Below are positions 13,442 through 13,720 of a stretch of DNA of 13,720 nucleotides, piece after piece. The stretch is from Pelobacter sp. UBA6093 (lineage in GTDB: Bacteria; Desulfobacterota; Desulfuromonadia; Desulfuromonadales; Syntrophotaleaceae): NCBI GenBank assembly GCA_002435955.1, contig DIWZ01000013.1, forward strand, positions 45,708 to 59,427, in the 5' to 3' direction. The stretch's first letter is position 1. Each line of letters starts with the position of its first letter. The translations under genes were made by a program, and so were the position numbers. The notes below the pieces were generated by a model. That model saw only the letters and a program-made list of their open reading frames with translations. It was not told the DNA's origin and did no database searches.

Positions 13442-13503
13442 GGAGCCTGTCGGACTATCCATGCGCCGGCTGCAAATTCGGCCCGGATAGTCCGACAGGC
13501 TCC
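13442..13503 (-). repeat. complete 62-bp palindromic repeat, 19-bp perfect ends
   Basis: GGAGCCTGTCGGACTATCC (13442-13460) is repeated exactly inverted at 13485-13503, with 24 nt between. This is the intact reference copy of the family seen at 1-36, 6809-6835, 8242-8301, 10996-11019 and 13673-13720. Unlike several other copies it lacks CTAG at its ends. It sits just upstream of the cytochrome gene and begins right at its ribosome binding site, so it lies in that gene's leader or promoter. Confidence 0.88.
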
Positions 13504-13672
13504 TTGCATGTGTTGTCGTAAAGAAACCTGAACAATGTCGGAAAGTATAACGCTTCACAAACATTTCGCAGCACATCTTTCAAGCATGATGGTGATTCGA
13601 GCACCCACGACCGGCAACGGCGGTTGCAGGTTCGTTGCATTTCCTTGAATTGTTGTTAGTAGTTTAATCATA

Positions 13673-13720
13673 CTAGGAGGCCGTCGGACTATTCGGGCCG
13701 AAGCGAAAATTTGGATGTTT
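13673..13720 (+). repeat. CTAG-ended short palindromic repeat, truncated by the window edge
   Basis: CTAGGAGgCcGTCGGACTAT then TCGGGCCGAA matches the left half of the 62-bp family. The right half is not seen before the window ends, and the bases after 13703 no longer match, so it may be degenerate. Between 13504 and 13672 I see no gene. Confidence 0.75.

Noticed and set aside
13529..13560. Possible minus-strand promoter (TATACT) for the cytochrome gene
   Set aside because: The -10-like hexamer has no -35 at a proper distance, so support is too weak.

Overview
The window looks like chromosomal DNA of a GC-rich, anaerobic, Geobacter/Pelobacter-like bacterium (Desulfuromonadota, the former delta-proteobacteria). 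This rests on protein content and style only: a CheX phosphatase, a DUF2339 membrane protein, a DUF1847 protein, an AsmA-like protein, a c-type cytochrome lipoprotein, a sigma-54-type promoter and many short palindromic repeats. No rRNA, tRNA, CRISPR array, transposase gene or phage gene was seen.

Layout. 1-843: gene-poor, with a truncated palindromic repeat, at most one doubtful mini-ORF (564-671) and a hairpin terminator facing the next gene. 844-1317 (-): cheX, with a MITE-like element just upstream. 1883-2155 (+): Cys-rich DUF3795 protein behind two small hairpins. 2384-4093 (+): DUF2339 polytopic membrane protein. 4223-4371: regulatory region with nested inverted repeats and a near-consensus sigma-54 promoter. 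4471-6812 (+): tightly packed trio of a divergent class I isoprenoid synthase, an overlapping SAM methyltransferase and a secreted Cache/PDC-like protein. 6964-7467 (+): DUF1847 protein without the usual N-terminal cysteine cluster. 7517-7921 (+): unknown exported protein. 7918-8301: three abutting palindromic mobile-type repeats. 8339-9079 (-): AsmA-like protein. 9354-10693 (+): MBL-fold hydrolase and HAD phosphatase behind an extended -10 promoter. 10690-10856: a further MITE-like copy. 11060-12931 (+): Nnr (NAD(P)HX repair) and a LapA-domain protein. 12949-13428 (-): cytochrome c lipoprotein with a Met/His-rich linker. 13442-13720: further palindromic repeats.

How it fits together. The most system-like part is the isoprenoid synthase/methyltransferase/exported sensor-like trio. 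Its genes overlap or nearly touch, and it has its own sigma-54 promoter with candidate activator sites. It may make a methylated isoprenoid under signal control; the product cannot be told from sequence. The remaining genes look like housekeeping functions (metabolite repair, envelope, phosphatase) in one- or two-gene units.

The second theme is repeats. Two palindromic families have CTAG at their ends. One family is about 165-167 bp (three copies, all complete); the other is about 62 bp (six copies, some truncated or degenerate). Three genes end in a TAG stop that lies inside the terminal CTAG of a repeat, and three elements sit end to end sharing CTAG. This points to CTAG-targeted insertion by an IS630/Tc1-like transposase encoded elsewhere (inference).
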